NCBI GenBank assembly: GCA_964453335.1
Contig: CAYVOK010000016.1
Location: 1-64,000, forward strand
Origin: VGBO01 sp964453335
Lineage (GTDB): Bacteria; Actinomycetota; Acidimicrobiia; Acidimicrobiales; CAIXPF01
Length of the DNA: 64,000 bases
Direction: 5' to 3'
Shown here piece by piece: positions 54,660 through 63,350 of this stretch. Every line of letters starts with the position of its first letter. Within the stretch, counting starts at the first letter, position 1. The position numbers were made by a program, and so were the translations under genes. Below the pieces are notes generated by a model. That model searched no databases. It saw only the letters and a list, made by a program, of their open reading frames with translations, and had not been told where the DNA came from.

Positions 54660-56570
54660 TCACGTTCCGGTCGTACCCGCACCGGCCCCCGAGGACTCGC
54701 GTTCGGCGCTGCGCCGCCGGCGGTCGTTGCGGATCCACCAGGTGGCGAGCACGGCGACCGCACCGACCGAGAGCGCGATCCCGACACCGGAGATGGCCTG
54801 CGAGCGCAGTTCCACGTCGCCGCGGGCCAGTTCGATGCCGCCGTCGGGTGTCGCGACGCGGACTTGCAGGCGGAACGTCCCCGATCTGCGGGTCTGCACC
54901 GGTACGAGGATCTCGACGACGCCCGGCGGCACGTCGACGTCGAAGGTGCCGCCGTCGTCGACCTCGACGCCGACACCGCTCACCTGCACGCGCACGCGCA
55001 GCGGCCGGTCGGAACGGTTGCTGAGCACGACGGGAACGTCGGCCCGGTAGCTGGTGACGACGACGGTCTCGCGGGGTGGGAGGTCGATGGCGGTGACGAG
55101 GGAGCGGAGCTCGGTGGCGACGGCGTCGAGGCGCTCGGCGGCTGCGGCGGGGGCGAGGGTGAGGGCGCGCAGCGCGGCGCGGCGCCCGCGTTCGGCCGGT
55201 GCGGGGTCGGCGACGAGGGCCCCGGCGACGTGGGCGGCCACGGCGAGGGTGGTGCGGGCCCGGGTGACGTCGACGGCGGGGGGTGCGCCGGGTGCGGCGG
55301 TGCGGATCCCGGCGGTCTCGGCGGCTTCGACGACGAGGTCGTCCGCGCCGAGGTCTCGCAGCACGGTGAAGGGCCGGTCGGGGCGGGCGAGAGCGCCGAG
55401 CAGGGTGCGCACGTACACCGACCAGTCGGCGACGTCGGCCGCGACGGCGGGTACGGCGGGCAGGAGGAGCTGGCCGCCACCGGCGACGGCGGCCGTCGCG
55501 ATCGTGCGATGGGCGGCGAGGACCGGGTCGGCCCGCAGCGCGGCGGCGCTGGTGGCGGGGGTCGCGGGCACGACCCGGACGCCACCTGCGGCCTCGAGGA
55601 CGAGCGCGCCGACGTGGTGGGTCGCGTCGGTGAGCGCGGCGGCGTCGACGACGACGACCCGGGCGCCGGCCTCGCCGGACCGGGCGAGCGCGGTGTCGGT
55701 CGCCGGGCCGAGCAGGCGCCAAACGTCCATGTCGGCGACGAACCCTGCGGCGTCGAGCGCTGCGGCGCCTTCGTTGCGGGCCCAGCCGACGACGTCCGAC
55801 CCACCGGCGCCGTGCCAGGACGCCTCGTCGATCGGCACGTACGTGGTGCCGAGCACCGTGTCACCCCCGGCGAGGAGGGCGGTGAGGGTGGTGCGGATGT
55901 CGGCGCCGACGGTGGAGGCGGCGAGCGCTTCGGCGAGTTGCGGGCTGAGGTGCAGCGAGAGCGGGGTCTCACCGACCGAGCGGACGACGTCGAGGGCCGA
56001 ACGGACGGTCTCGAGCGCGGCGGCGGGGATCGTCCCGTCCGCGTCGACCGGCGCGGCGACGGGGAGGACGAGCGCGAGCTGACGGGTCGCGTTCGTGGAT
56101 GTGTGCACGAGGTGGGTCCGCAGCGCGGCGGGCGTGCCACGGTCGTCGCGCAGCGTGATCTGCACCGGGAACACGCCGTCCTCGAGCACGACGGGGTTGC
56201 CGGGGGTGCCGTCGGCGGTGGGGACGACGGGGACGTCGACGCGCACGACCTGCCGGCCGGCGACGACGGGGATCGACGGGAGGGTCCCGCGGACCTGCGG
56301 TCGGTCGACCGGGTCGTCGACCGTGGTCGGGTCGTCGATCGCGTCCTCGACGACCACGTCGATGGTGCCGGACCGGTCGGTGTCGATCTCGAGGGTCACG
56401 GTGAACGTGTCGCGTGACGCGGTCCACGGGCTCTGGGTCAGCAGTCGGATCTCGGCGGTGCCGGAACCCTGACCCGCTGCGGGTCCACCGGTCGCGACCC
56501 CGCCGACGAGTGTCGTGAGCAGGCACGACATGGCGAGCGACGTGGTGGCGAGGATCCGGCGGAGCGACAT
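54660..56570 (-). CDS. DUF6049 family exported membrane-anchored protein
   Basis: 636 aa. Signal peptide to about GPAAGQ (residue 35), a long extracytoplasmic beta-rich region with many Val/Thr/Asp, and a single membrane segment at about 595-615 before a basic tail. This matches the large secreted protein that neighbours murJ in actinobacteria (mycobacterial Rv3909 position). Probably part of wall assembly; precise role unknown. 3 nt after the GNAT stop. Confidence 0.82.
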   Translation of the reverse strand: MSLRRILATTSLAMSCLLTTLVGGVATGGPAAGQGSGTAEIRLLTQSPWTASRDTFTVTLEIDTDRSGTIDVVVEDAIDDPTTVDDPVDRPQVRGTLPSIPVVAGRQVVRVDVPVVPTADGTPGNPVVLEDGVFPVQITLRDDRGTPAALRTHLVHTSTNATRQLALVLPVAAPVDADGTIPAAALETVRSALDVVRSVGETPLSLHLSPQLAEALAASTVGADIRTTLTALLAGGDTVLGTTYVPIDEASWHGAGGSDVVGWARNEGAAALDAAGFVADMDVWRLLGPATDTALARSGEAGARVVVVDAAALTDATHHVGALVLEAAGGVRVVPATPATSAAALRADPVLAAHRTIATAAVAGGGQLLLPAVPAVAADVADWSVYVRTLLGALARPDRPFTVLRDLGADDLVVEAAETAGIRTAAPGAPPAVDVTRARTTLAVAAHVAGALVADPAPAERGRRAALRALTLAPAAAAERLDAVATELRSLVTAIDLPPRETVVVTSYRADVPVVLSNRSDRPLRVRVQVSGVGVEVDDGGTFDVDVPPGVVEILVPVQTRRSGTFRLQVRVATPDGGIELARGDVELRSQAISGVGIALSVGAVAVLATWWIRNDRRRRSAERESSGAGAGTTGT

Positions 56571-56573
56571 GGT

Positions 56574-57317
56574 TCAGGTGCGCTCGCCTGCTCCGGCCGA
56601 TCGACGACCGAGCACGACGAGGTGGTGGGGCTCCGGCACGAAGCCGATACGACGGTAGAACGCGAGGGCCTGCGAGTTGGACTCCTGGGTGTTCACGAGC
56701 ACGGTGCGCGCGCCGCGGCGGCGCAACCAGCGGAACCCGTCGTCGACGAGCGCGGTCGCCACGCCGGTGCGGCGCACGGTCGGGTCGACGGCGAGTCGTT
56801 GCAGGAACCCGCACCCGTCTGCGTACCCGAACACCGCGTACCCGACGACGGTACGGCCGTCGTCGGTGCGCACGACCCGGTACCGGGAGCGGGCGGTCGC
56901 CGTGATCGATTCGTGGAGGGCGGCTTCGTCGAACCGCCAGAATTCGTCGAATCCGGCGGCGTCGACGGCGAGGACGCCAGCGAGGTCGGCGGGTCGGGCC
57001 CGTCGGGGTACCGGTCGTGCGGTGCGCGGGAGTCGTGACACGTCTGTCAGCGAACGGGCGAGGAGCCACAACCGTTGCCGGGTCTCGAAGCCGTGGTCGA
57101 GGAGTCGGCGGGTGCGTGGTTCGGGCAGTGCTGCGGTGATCACGTCGGTGAACCCGACGCCGGCGAGACGGTCGAGGAGGGCGTCGAACCCGGGCCCCGG
57201 GTGGAGGGTCACGTCGTCGAGGGGGATGAGGCACGCCGTCCCGTCGCCGTCGTGCCACCGGGTGACCCGGATGCGGCGCCCGTCGACGGTGAGCACCTCG
57301 GCGCCGTTGCGGCTCAT
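56574..57317 (-). CDS. GNAT N-acetyltransferase with extra N-terminal domain
   Basis: 247 aa. The acetyl-CoA motif is QRLAVDPTVRRTGVATALVD near residue 190, followed by NSQALAFYRRIGFVPE. An N-terminal part of about 100 residues (GAEVLTVDGRRIRVTRWH) is not the usual single-domain GNAT start and I do not recognise it. TACGCT ends 9 nt before the ATG. Divergent from a deacetylase-like gene with 60 bp between the starts. Confidence 0.82.
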   Translation of the reverse strand: MSRNGAEVLTVDGRRIRVTRWHDGDGTACLIPLDDVTLHPGPGFDALLDRLAGVGFTDVITAALPEPRTRRLLDHGFETRQRLWLLARSLTDVSRLPRTARPVPRRARPADLAGVLAVDAAGFDEFWRFDEAALHESITATARSRYRVVRTDDGRTVVGYAVFGYADGCGFLQRLAVDPTVRRTGVATALVDDGFRWLRRRGARTVLVNTQESNSQALAFYRRIGFVPEPHHLVVLGRRSAGAGERT

Positions 57318-57377
57318 CGGCCCGGAAGCGTAGCGGTCGCCCGATCGGGGCCGGGGTGGGCGGGGTACGCTCGCCCT
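57318..57377. promoter_or_regulatory. Divergent promoter region, GNAT / deacetylase
   Basis: 60 bp. TACGCT on the minus strand (57332-57327) faces the GNAT gene and TACGCT on the plus strand (57366-57371) faces the deacetylase. Both lie 6-9 nt from their start codons. A single regulator could act on both. Confidence 0.5.
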
Positions 57378-58394
57378 GTGGCGGTCCTGCTCGCGAGCCA
57401 TCCCGTGTATCTCGAGCACATCGCCGGTGCCGGCCATCCCGAGTGCCCGGACCGTCTGTCGGCGGTGGCGCAGGGGGTGCGTGACGCCGGCCTCGTCGAC
57501 GCGGTGGTTCCCTTCGAGCCGCGGCCGGCACACCTCGACGAGCTCACGCTCGTGCATCCGGCTGCCTACGTGGAGGCGCTCGACCGGTTCTGCGCCGCCG
57601 GGGGTGGACAGCTCGACCCGGACACCGGGGTGGTGCCGCGGTCCTTCGACGCGGCGTTGCGTGCGGCGGGTGCGGGTCTCGAGGCGGTGGAACGTCTCGA
57701 CCGGGGTGAGGCCGATGCGGCGTTCTGTGCGGTGCGCCCACCCGGGCATCATGCGACGCCGACGCGGGGCATGGGGTTCTGCCTGTTCAACAGCGTCGCG
57801 GTGACGGCTGCGGCGCTCGCGGCCCGGGGCGAGCGGGTGCTGGTGCTCGACTACGACGCGCACCACGGCAACGGCACGCAGGACGCGTTCTACGCCGATC
57901 CGCGGGTGCTCTTCGTGTCGTTCCACCAGTACCCGCTGTATCCGGGCACGGGGGCGCTCCGTGAGACCGGTGCGGGTGATGCGGTCGGTTCGACGGTGAA
58001 CCTGCCGTTCCCGGCGGGTGCGACGGGTGACGTGTACCGCGACGCGTTCGACCGGGTGGTGCGTCCGGTGGTGCAACGGTTCGCGCCGACCTGGGTGGTG
58101 GTGTCGGCCGGTTTCGACGCGCACCGGGCGGATCCGCTCACCGATCTGGCGCTCACGGCAGGCGATTTCGCCGATCTGACGGCCGAGGTGTTGGCGCTCG
58201 TGCCGGCGGGTCGACGGGTCGTGTTCCTCGAGGGCGGCTACGACCTGGCTGCGGTGACGCGGTCCACCTCGGCGTGTCTCGCCGCGATGGTGGGCACCGC
58301 ACTGCGGCCGGAGGCACCGAGTTCGGGCGGCCCGGGCACCGACGTGGTCGACGCCGCGGTGCGGCTCCACCTCGGTGGTGACGTCAGCCGTTGA
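57378..58394 (+). CDS. Histone-deacetylase family (AcuC/HDAC-like) deacetylase
   Basis: 338 aa, GTG start. Zinc and charge-relay residues: RPPGHHA near residue 120, DYDAHHGNGTQ near 160, SAGFDAHRADP near 246 and LEGGYDL near 285. Bacterial members remove acetyl groups from lysines of metabolic enzymes (AcuC on acetyl-CoA synthetase) or from polyamines. The last 11 nt overlap the convergent methyltransferase gene. Confidence 0.9.
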   Translation: MAVLLASHPVYLEHIAGAGHPECPDRLSAVAQGVRDAGLVDAVVPFEPRPAHLDELTLVHPAAYVEALDRFCAAGGGQLDPDTGVVPRSFDAALRAAGAGLEAVERLDRGEADAAFCAVRPPGHHATPTRGMGFCLFNSVAVTAAALAARGERVLVLDYDAHHGNGTQDAFYADPRVLFVSFHQYPLYPGTGALRETGAGDAVGSTVNLPFPAGATGDVYRDAFDRVVRPVVQRFAPTWVVVSAGFDAHRADPLTDLALTAGDFADLTAEVLALVPAGRRVVFLEGGYDLAAVTRSTSACLAAMVGTALRPEAPSSGGPGTDVVDAAVRLHLGGDVSR

Positions 58395-59055
58395 CGGTCA
58401 GCGCCCCGATCTTGCGGGCGCGCAGCACGAGCACGGTGGGCACGGCGGCGGCCGGGTCGAGCTCGTGGAGTGCGTCGAGACGGAACCCGGTGCGCGCGAA
58501 CGCGGTGACGAGCGCGCTGATGCCGTGCCCGTGGTCCTCGCCGGTCTCGGCGCCGTTCTTCCACGGTCGTGGGGCGTTCGGCGTGTAGCGCGCCCCGGTA
58601 CCGCCGGTGACGAGGCCGTGTGCGGGGTGGGGAAGGGAGCAGACGAGCGCGCCGTCGGGCCGGAGCACACGGTGGAGCTGGCGGAAGACGCGGGTCGGGT
58701 CGGCCACACCGCAGAGCTGCATGGCGGAGAACGCGAGGTCGATCGTGTCGGCACGCACGAAGGCGAGTTCGGCGAGGTCGAGGCGGTGGAGCTCGACGGC
58801 GACACCGGCGTCGGTGCAGCGGGCGCGAGCTGCGTCGACGCGTGTGGCCGACGGTTCGACGCCGATGACGCGCGCCCCGGCGCGGGCGAACTCGACGGGG
58901 GCCTGACCGGCGCCGCAGCCGAGTACGAGGACCTTCTTGCCGTTGAGCGGTCCGCACAGGCGCAGCGTGGTCTCGTCCGCGACGTCGGGTCCGTAGCGGA
59001 GGGTGCCGTTCCAGTCGTCGGTGTTCGCACCCCAGGCGGCGGGCGGCTGGCTCAT
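58384..59055 (-). CDS. Class I SAM-dependent methyltransferase
   Basis: 223 aa. Motif I VLVLGCGAGQAPVEFAR near residue 45, EPSATRVDAARARC near 68 and DLAFSAMQLCGV for motif II. Substrate unknown. AGGA 5 nt upstream of the ATG. Converges on the deacetylase with an 11-nt overlap. Confidence 0.82.
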   Translation of the reverse strand: MSQPPAAWGANTDDWNGTLRYGPDVADETTLRLCGPLNGKKVLVLGCGAGQAPVEFARAGARVIGVEPSATRVDAARARCTDAGVAVELHRLDLAELAFVRADTIDLAFSAMQLCGVADPTRVFRQLHRVLRPDGALVCSLPHPAHGLVTGGTGARYTPNAPRPWKNGAETGEDHGHGISALVTAFARTGFRLDALHELDPAAAVPTVLVLRARKIGALTVNG

Positions 59056-59128
59056 GACGGTCCTTTCGGTGCGGGTCGGTCGACGCGACGACCGCAGCCG
59101 GAGCGTACGCGTCCTAGCCTTGCGCCTC

Positions 59129-59551
59129 GTGACGTTCCGACCGGACGTGCTCGCCGGCGCTGGTGCCGGAGGTGCGGGCTCCGTCGACTACCGGCTGGCC
59201 CGGCGGTCGGTGTTGGCCGAGTTCCGGCGCGGCCGCCTGTCGCAGACCGACGTGTGCGACGCGCACCCCGAGCTCGTGCGGGCGGCGCGTGAGTACAGCA
59301 GGCCGACGGACGAGGTCTGCCCGATCTGCGAGGACGAACGCCTCACCCTCGTGACCTACGTGTTCGGCCCGCGTCTTCCTGCGCACGGTCGGTGTGTGGC
59401 GTCGCTCGAGGAGCTGCGGCGGTTCACGGTGGAGGCGCGTCGGTCGAAGGCCACCTTCACGTGTTACGTGGTGGAGGTCTGCCCGGGCTGCAGTTGGAAC
59501 CATCTCGCCCGGGTGTTCCCGCTCGCGGATTCAGCGCGGGAGGCGCGCTGA
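59129..59551 (+). CDS. DUF5318 zinc-ribbon protein
   Basis: 140 aa from a GTG; TAGCCT ends 8 nt upstream. A helical YRLARRSVLAEFRRGRLSQT, then DEVCPICEDERLT and EVCPGCSWNH supply two CxxC pairs for a zinc site. In actinobacteria this family precedes the class A PBP gene, as here. Function unknown. Confidence 0.85.
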   Translation: MTFRPDVLAGAGAGGAGSVDYRLARRSVLAEFRRGRLSQTDVCDAHPELVRAAREYSRPTDEVCPICEDERLTLVTYVFGPRLPAHGRCVASLEELRRFTVEARRSKATFTCYVVEVCPGCSWNHLARVFPLADSAREAR

Positions 59552-59559
59552 ACCGCCCG

Positions 59560-61740
59560 GTGTGGTGGCGTCGCCGGTGGGTTCGGCGTCTCGCTGCGGT
59601 CGCCGCCGTCGGTGTGGCGGTGGTCGGGGTGATGGTCGGGGTCGCCTTCGCGATGATCGACCTGCCCGCCGAGGCGGGGCTCGAGCAGGCGACGTACGTG
59701 TGCGATGCGTCGGTCGACCCGGCGACGACGGCGTGCGGGCCGACGAACGCGATGGCGGTGCTGTCGGCGGGTGTCGACCGGCAGGTGATCACCTCCGACG
59801 AGGTCCCGGCGGTGCTGCGGTCGGCGGTGATCGCGGCGGAGGACCGGAGTTTCGACCGGCACAGCGGTCTGGACCCGATCGGGATCGTGCGGGCGTTCGT
59901 GCGGAACCTGCGGTCGGGCGGTGTCGGCGAGGGTGGGTCGACGATCACGCAGCAGTACGTGAAGAACACGTTCCTCACCCAGGAGCGCACGTACCGCCGC
60001 AAGGTGGTCGAGGCGGTGCTCGCCGTGAAGGTGGAGCGGCGCTATTCGAAGGACGAGATCCTCCTGCGGTACCTGAACACGATCTATCTCGGTCGTGGCA
60101 CCTACGGGGTGGCCGCCGGGTCGAGCGAGTACTTCGGTGTCGACGTGACGGCGCTCGGTGAGGCGGCGGCCGACCCGGCGACGCGGCCGACGGCGCTCGC
60201 CCGCACGGCGTACCTCGTCGGCCTGATCCGTTCGCCGGAGACGGCGGACGCCTCGCTCGATGCGGCCGAGGCCGCATTGCGCCGTGATCTGGTGCTCGAT
60301 GCGATGGTGCAGACCGAGGTGATCACGGCGGCTGACCGTGATGCCGCGGCCGCGCTGCCGATCGGCGAGATCGTGCGGCCGCGCAGTGGTGAGCGCACGG
60401 GGATGGGGTTCGTGCGCGACGCCGGGTCGGAGTACGTCGTCGACTGGGTGCGCGGATGGTTGTCGTCGTCCGAAGGTCTCGGTCTCGACGCCGACGAGGT
60501 GTACACGGGCGGCCTGCAGGTCTTCACGACGATCGATCCGGCGGCCCAGCGTGCGGCGTTCGCCGCGGCGGCGGGTCCGGAGAGCGTGCTGCCCGACCGT
60601 GCCGACCCGTCTGCGGCGCTCGTCGCGATCGACGAGGGGGGTCGGGTGCGGGCGTTGGTCGGCGGCCGTGATTTCGCCGAGTCGCAGGTGAACCTCGCGC
60701 TCGGTGTCGACGGTGGCGGGTCGGGCCGTCAGCCCGGGTCGACGTTCAAGACGTTCGCGTTGGCGGCGGCGCTCGAGGAGGGGTGGTCGCCCCTGTCGAC
60801 GTTCCCGGCGCCCTCGACGATCACGTTCGCCGGCCTCGACGGTGGTGGCGACTGGAAGGTGTCGGGCGGCGCGTCGTCGACGGGCCGGTCGACGCTGCTC
60901 GACGCGCTCGCCGTGTCGTCGAACACGGTGTACGCCCAGTTGATGGTGCAGCTCGGTGCGGCCGACGTGGTCGCCGTCGCCGGTGCGCTCGGGGTCACTG
61001 CCGATCTGCCGGCGGCGCCGTCGCTGGTGCTCGGGTCGGGCGAGGTGTCGGTCCTCGACATGGCGGACGCGTATGCGACGATCGCCCGGCGGGGTGAGCG
61101 GGTCGAGCCGACGGTGGTGGCGAAGGTGGTCGACGGGTCGGGGCGCACCCGGTTCCGGGCGGAGCCGGTGCGGGAGCGGGCGGTGTCGGCGGCGACCGCC
61201 GAGTCGGTCACGGTGGCCTTGCGGGCGGTTGTCGACCGGGGCACCGGGGCGGCGGCGGCGCTCGACCGTGACGCGGTCGGCAAGACGGGTACGACGGAGG
61301 ACTACCGGGACGCCTGGTTCGTCGGTTCCACGTGCACCGGCCCGTCGTCGACGCTGACAGCCGCCGTGTGGACGGGGTACGCGGGTCTGCCCGGCCAGCC
61401 GTCGGGGTCGATGCGGAACGTGCGGGGTGTGGCGACGGTGACGGGCGGGACGTTCCCGGCGGAGATCTGGGGACGGTTCATGACGGCGGTGACAGCGGAC
61501 CGCCCCGAGTGTTCGTTGGCGGCGCCGACCCGGTTGCCGGGTGAGGTGCGCACCGTGGCGTCGGTGCGGGGTGCGACGATCCCGCCGGGGGCGTTGGCGA
61601 CGACGACGACCGTCCCGGTGTCGTCGACGGTGCCGGGTGGTGGGTCGGGTGCGACCTCGACGACGTCGGGCGGGTCGACCACGATGCCCGGTCCGACCTC
61701 GACGACCGGTGCGGGGCCGCCGCCGTCGGGTGGCGGGTGA
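59560..61740 (+). CDS. Class A penicillin-binding protein (transglycosylase/transpeptidase)
   Basis: About 726 aa. Membrane anchor at residues 8-30; GT51 domain with AAEDRSFDRHSGLD (catalytic Glu near 93) and GGSTITQQYVKN; transpeptidase with STFK (Ser near 394), SSN near 455 and KTGT near 575; then a Thr/Ser/Gly/Pro tail of about 60 residues. Polymerises and cross-links peptidoglycan. Start is uncertain: GTG at 59560, or a CTG at 59548 that overlaps the DUF5318 stop and has GGGAGG 4 nt upstream. Confidence 0.92.
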   Translation: MWWRRRWVRRLAAVAAVGVAVVGVMVGVAFAMIDLPAEAGLEQATYVCDASVDPATTACGPTNAMAVLSAGVDRQVITSDEVPAVLRSAVIAAEDRSFDRHSGLDPIGIVRAFVRNLRSGGVGEGGSTITQQYVKNTFLTQERTYRRKVVEAVLAVKVERRYSKDEILLRYLNTIYLGRGTYGVAAGSSEYFGVDVTALGEAAADPATRPTALARTAYLVGLIRSPETADASLDAAEAALRRDLVLDAMVQTEVITAADRDAAAALPIGEIVRPRSGERTGMGFVRDAGSEYVVDWVRGWLSSSEGLGLDADEVYTGGLQVFTTIDPAAQRAAFAAAAGPESVLPDRADPSAALVAIDEGGRVRALVGGRDFAESQVNLALGVDGGGSGRQPGSTFKTFALAAALEEGWSPLSTFPAPSTITFAGLDGGGDWKVSGGASSTGRSTLLDALAVSSNTVYAQLMVQLGAADVVAVAGALGVTADLPAAPSLVLGSGEVSVLDMADAYATIARRGERVEPTVVAKVVDGSGRTRFRAEPVRERAVSAATAESVTVALRAVVDRGTGAAAALDRDAVGKTGTTEDYRDAWFVGSTCTGPSSTLTAAVWTGYAGLPGQPSGSMRNVRGVATVTGGTFPAEIWGRFMTAVTADRPECSLAAPTRLPGEVRTVASVRGATIPPGALATTTTVPVSSTVPGGGSGATSTTSGGSTTMPGPTSTTGAGPPPSGGG

Positions 61741-61757
61741 TCCGGTACGGTCGTGCC

Positions 61758-61937
61758 GTGGCCGGGACGACCTGTGCGAGCTGCGGGTGCGAGGACGAAC
61801 CGCTGATGGTGGTGCGACGCGTGTACCTGATGGCGGGTGACGGCCCGTCGGTCGGCGAGGGGCTCGGCGCCGAGGCGGCCGAGGTCGAGTCGTGGTGCGC
61901 GCTGTGCCGCGACTTCTACCCCCACGTGGTGGTCTGA
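61758..61937 (+). CDS. 59-aa zinc-ribbon protein
   Basis: GTG start with TACGGT ending 6 nt upstream. TTCASCGCEDEPLMVVRRVY, then WCALCRDFYPHVV give two CxxC pairs. No hydrophobic segment. Lies between the PBP gene and the rpsF operon; function unknown. Real by codon phase, motif and promoter. Confidence 0.7.
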   Translation: MAGTTCASCGCEDEPLMVVRRVYLMAGDGPSVGEGLGAEAAEVESWCALCRDFYPHVVV

Positions 61938-62018
61938 GCGCCGCCCGACCGCGCTGTCACACCCGCCCCCCACACTGGTCCCGTCGGGTCGACTGGCGGC
62001 CCGGGTGGTTCCGTCCGC

Positions 62019-62080
62019 TATGGTGCAGGGTCCATTCCAACGGCCCTGCCCCGTGCCGACGGGGCCCCGACCAGGTCGGG
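62019..62080 (+). promoter_or_regulatory. rpsF leader: promoter element and tandem hairpins
   Basis: TATGGT (62019-62024) is a likely -10. Downstream CCCCGT/ACGGGG (62049-62064, loop GCCG) and CCCGACC/GGTCGGG (62066-62080) are two adjacent inverted repeats before rpsF. Ribosomal S6:S18 leaders are known at this position in many bacteria, and these hairpins are candidates for such feedback. Confidence 0.45.
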
Positions 62081-62104
62081 TCCACAGGGAGGTATCAACC
62101 GCAC

Positions 62105-62437
62105 ATGCGGGTCTACGAGATGATGATCATTTTCGACAGCGACGTCGACGACTCGGGCATCCAGCAGATGCTGAACCGGGTGAACGACATGGTCGCTGCC
62201 GGTGGCGGCAAGGTCGCGACGACCGACCGCTGGGGGCGACGCCGGTTCGCCTACGAGATCAATCACAAGCAGGAGGGCTACTACGTGGTCCTCGAGATCG
62301 TCACCGAGGGTCCGAACCTCGACGACATCGACCGCTTCCTCCGTATCGCGGACCAGGTCGTCCGCCACAAGACCCTGCGTCTGCCCGAGCACGAGGCCAC
62401 CCGACGGGGGCTGCTCGGTCAGAAGGCGTCGGCCTGA
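62105..62437 (+). CDS. rpsF: 30S ribosomal protein S6
   Basis: 110 aa. MRVYEMMIIFDSDVDDSGI at the start, WGRRRFAYEINHKQEGYY in the core. GGAGG lies about 13 nt before the ATG, longer than ideal. Binds S18 on the platform of the small subunit. Confidence 0.96.
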   Translation: MRVYEMMIIFDSDVDDSGIQQMLNRVNDMVAAGGGKVATTDRWGRRRFAYEINHKQEGYYVVLEIVTEGPNLDDIDRFLRIADQVVRHKTLRLPEHEATRRGLLGQKASA

Positions 62438-62463
62438 GCCGACCCGAGACGGCTGGAGTACCC

Positions 62464-62925
62464 ATGGCCAATGGCAACAATGTCGATCTGATCGGCAACG
62501 TCACTCGCGACCCCGAACTGCGGTTCACGCCGGGCGGCATGGCCGTCGCACAGTTCGGCCTCGCGGTGAACCGGCGGACCCAGAACCGCCAGACCCAGGA
62601 ATGGGAGGAGCGCACGTCGTTCTTCGACGTGGTCTGCTACGGCACGCTCGCCGAGAACGTGTCGGAGTCGTGCCAGCGCGGTGCCCGCGTGATGGTGCAG
62701 GGCCGGCTCGAGCAGCGCAGCTGGGAGACCCAGGACGGCGACAAGCGATCGAAGATCGAGGTCATCGCCGACGAGGTCGGTCCGAGCCTGCGGTGGGCGA
62801 CGGCCGACGTCCGCAAGAACGAACGACGTGACGGTGGCATGGGTGGCGGCGGTGGCGGCGGTGGCCGTCCTGCCCGCAACGAACCCTCGACCACCTCCTA
62901 CCCCGACGACGAGGAGCCCTTCTGA
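62464..62925 (+). CDS. ssb: Single-stranded DNA-binding protein
   Basis: 153 aa. OB-fold VDLIGNVTRDPELRFTPGG, TSFFDVVCYGTLAENV, a Gly-rich linker and the acidic tip DDEEPF that recruits partners. Stop overlaps rpsR by one base. Confidence 0.96.
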   Translation: MANGNNVDLIGNVTRDPELRFTPGGMAVAQFGLAVNRRTQNRQTQEWEERTSFFDVVCYGTLAENVSESCQRGARVMVQGRLEQRSWETQDGDKRSKIEVIADEVGPSLRWATADVRKNERRDGGMGGGGGGGGRPARNEPSTTSYPDDEEPF

Positions 62926-63350
62926 TGGCAGCACCTGGCGGCAAGATGAAGCAGCGCGGCAAGAACAAGGACAACGCCAAGCGCGCGAAGAAGAAGATCT
63001 CGATCCTGGTCCAGGAGCGGGTCGAGTACATCGACTACAAGGACGTGAACCTGCTCCGCCGGTTCGCCTCCGACCGGGCGAAGATCCGTTCCCGTCGGGT
63101 GACGGGCAACGATCAGCAGCAGCAGCGGGCGATCGCGCTGGCGATCAAGAACGCCCGTGAGATGGCGCTCCTGCCCTACACGAGCCGGGTGACCACCCAG
63201 CGAAGCTCGCGTTCGGGTGAGCGTGGTGGCCGTGGCGAGGGTCGTGGGCGTCGTCCCGAGGCCGAGACCGAGCTGACCGAGGTTCCCGAGGGCACCGAGG
63301 TCGAGGCCACTGAGGTCGAGGGCACTGAGGTCGAGGAGGAGGGCCAGTGA
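62925..63350 (+). CDS. rpsR: 30S ribosomal protein S18 with long C-terminal extension
   Basis: 141 aa, while S18 is usually 75-90. The conserved core is ISILVQERVEYIDYKDVNLL, then ASDRAKIRSRRVTG and NAREMALLPYT. Residues 93-141 add an Arg/Gly-rich stretch and an acidic repeat (TEVE units). GTG of rplI overlaps the stop. Confidence 0.95.
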   Translation: MAAPGGKMKQRGKNKDNAKRAKKKISILVQERVEYIDYKDVNLLRRFASDRAKIRSRRVTGNDQQQQRAIALAIKNAREMALLPYTSRVTTQRSSRSGERGGRGEGRGRRPEAETELTEVPEGTEVEATEVEGTEVEEEGQ

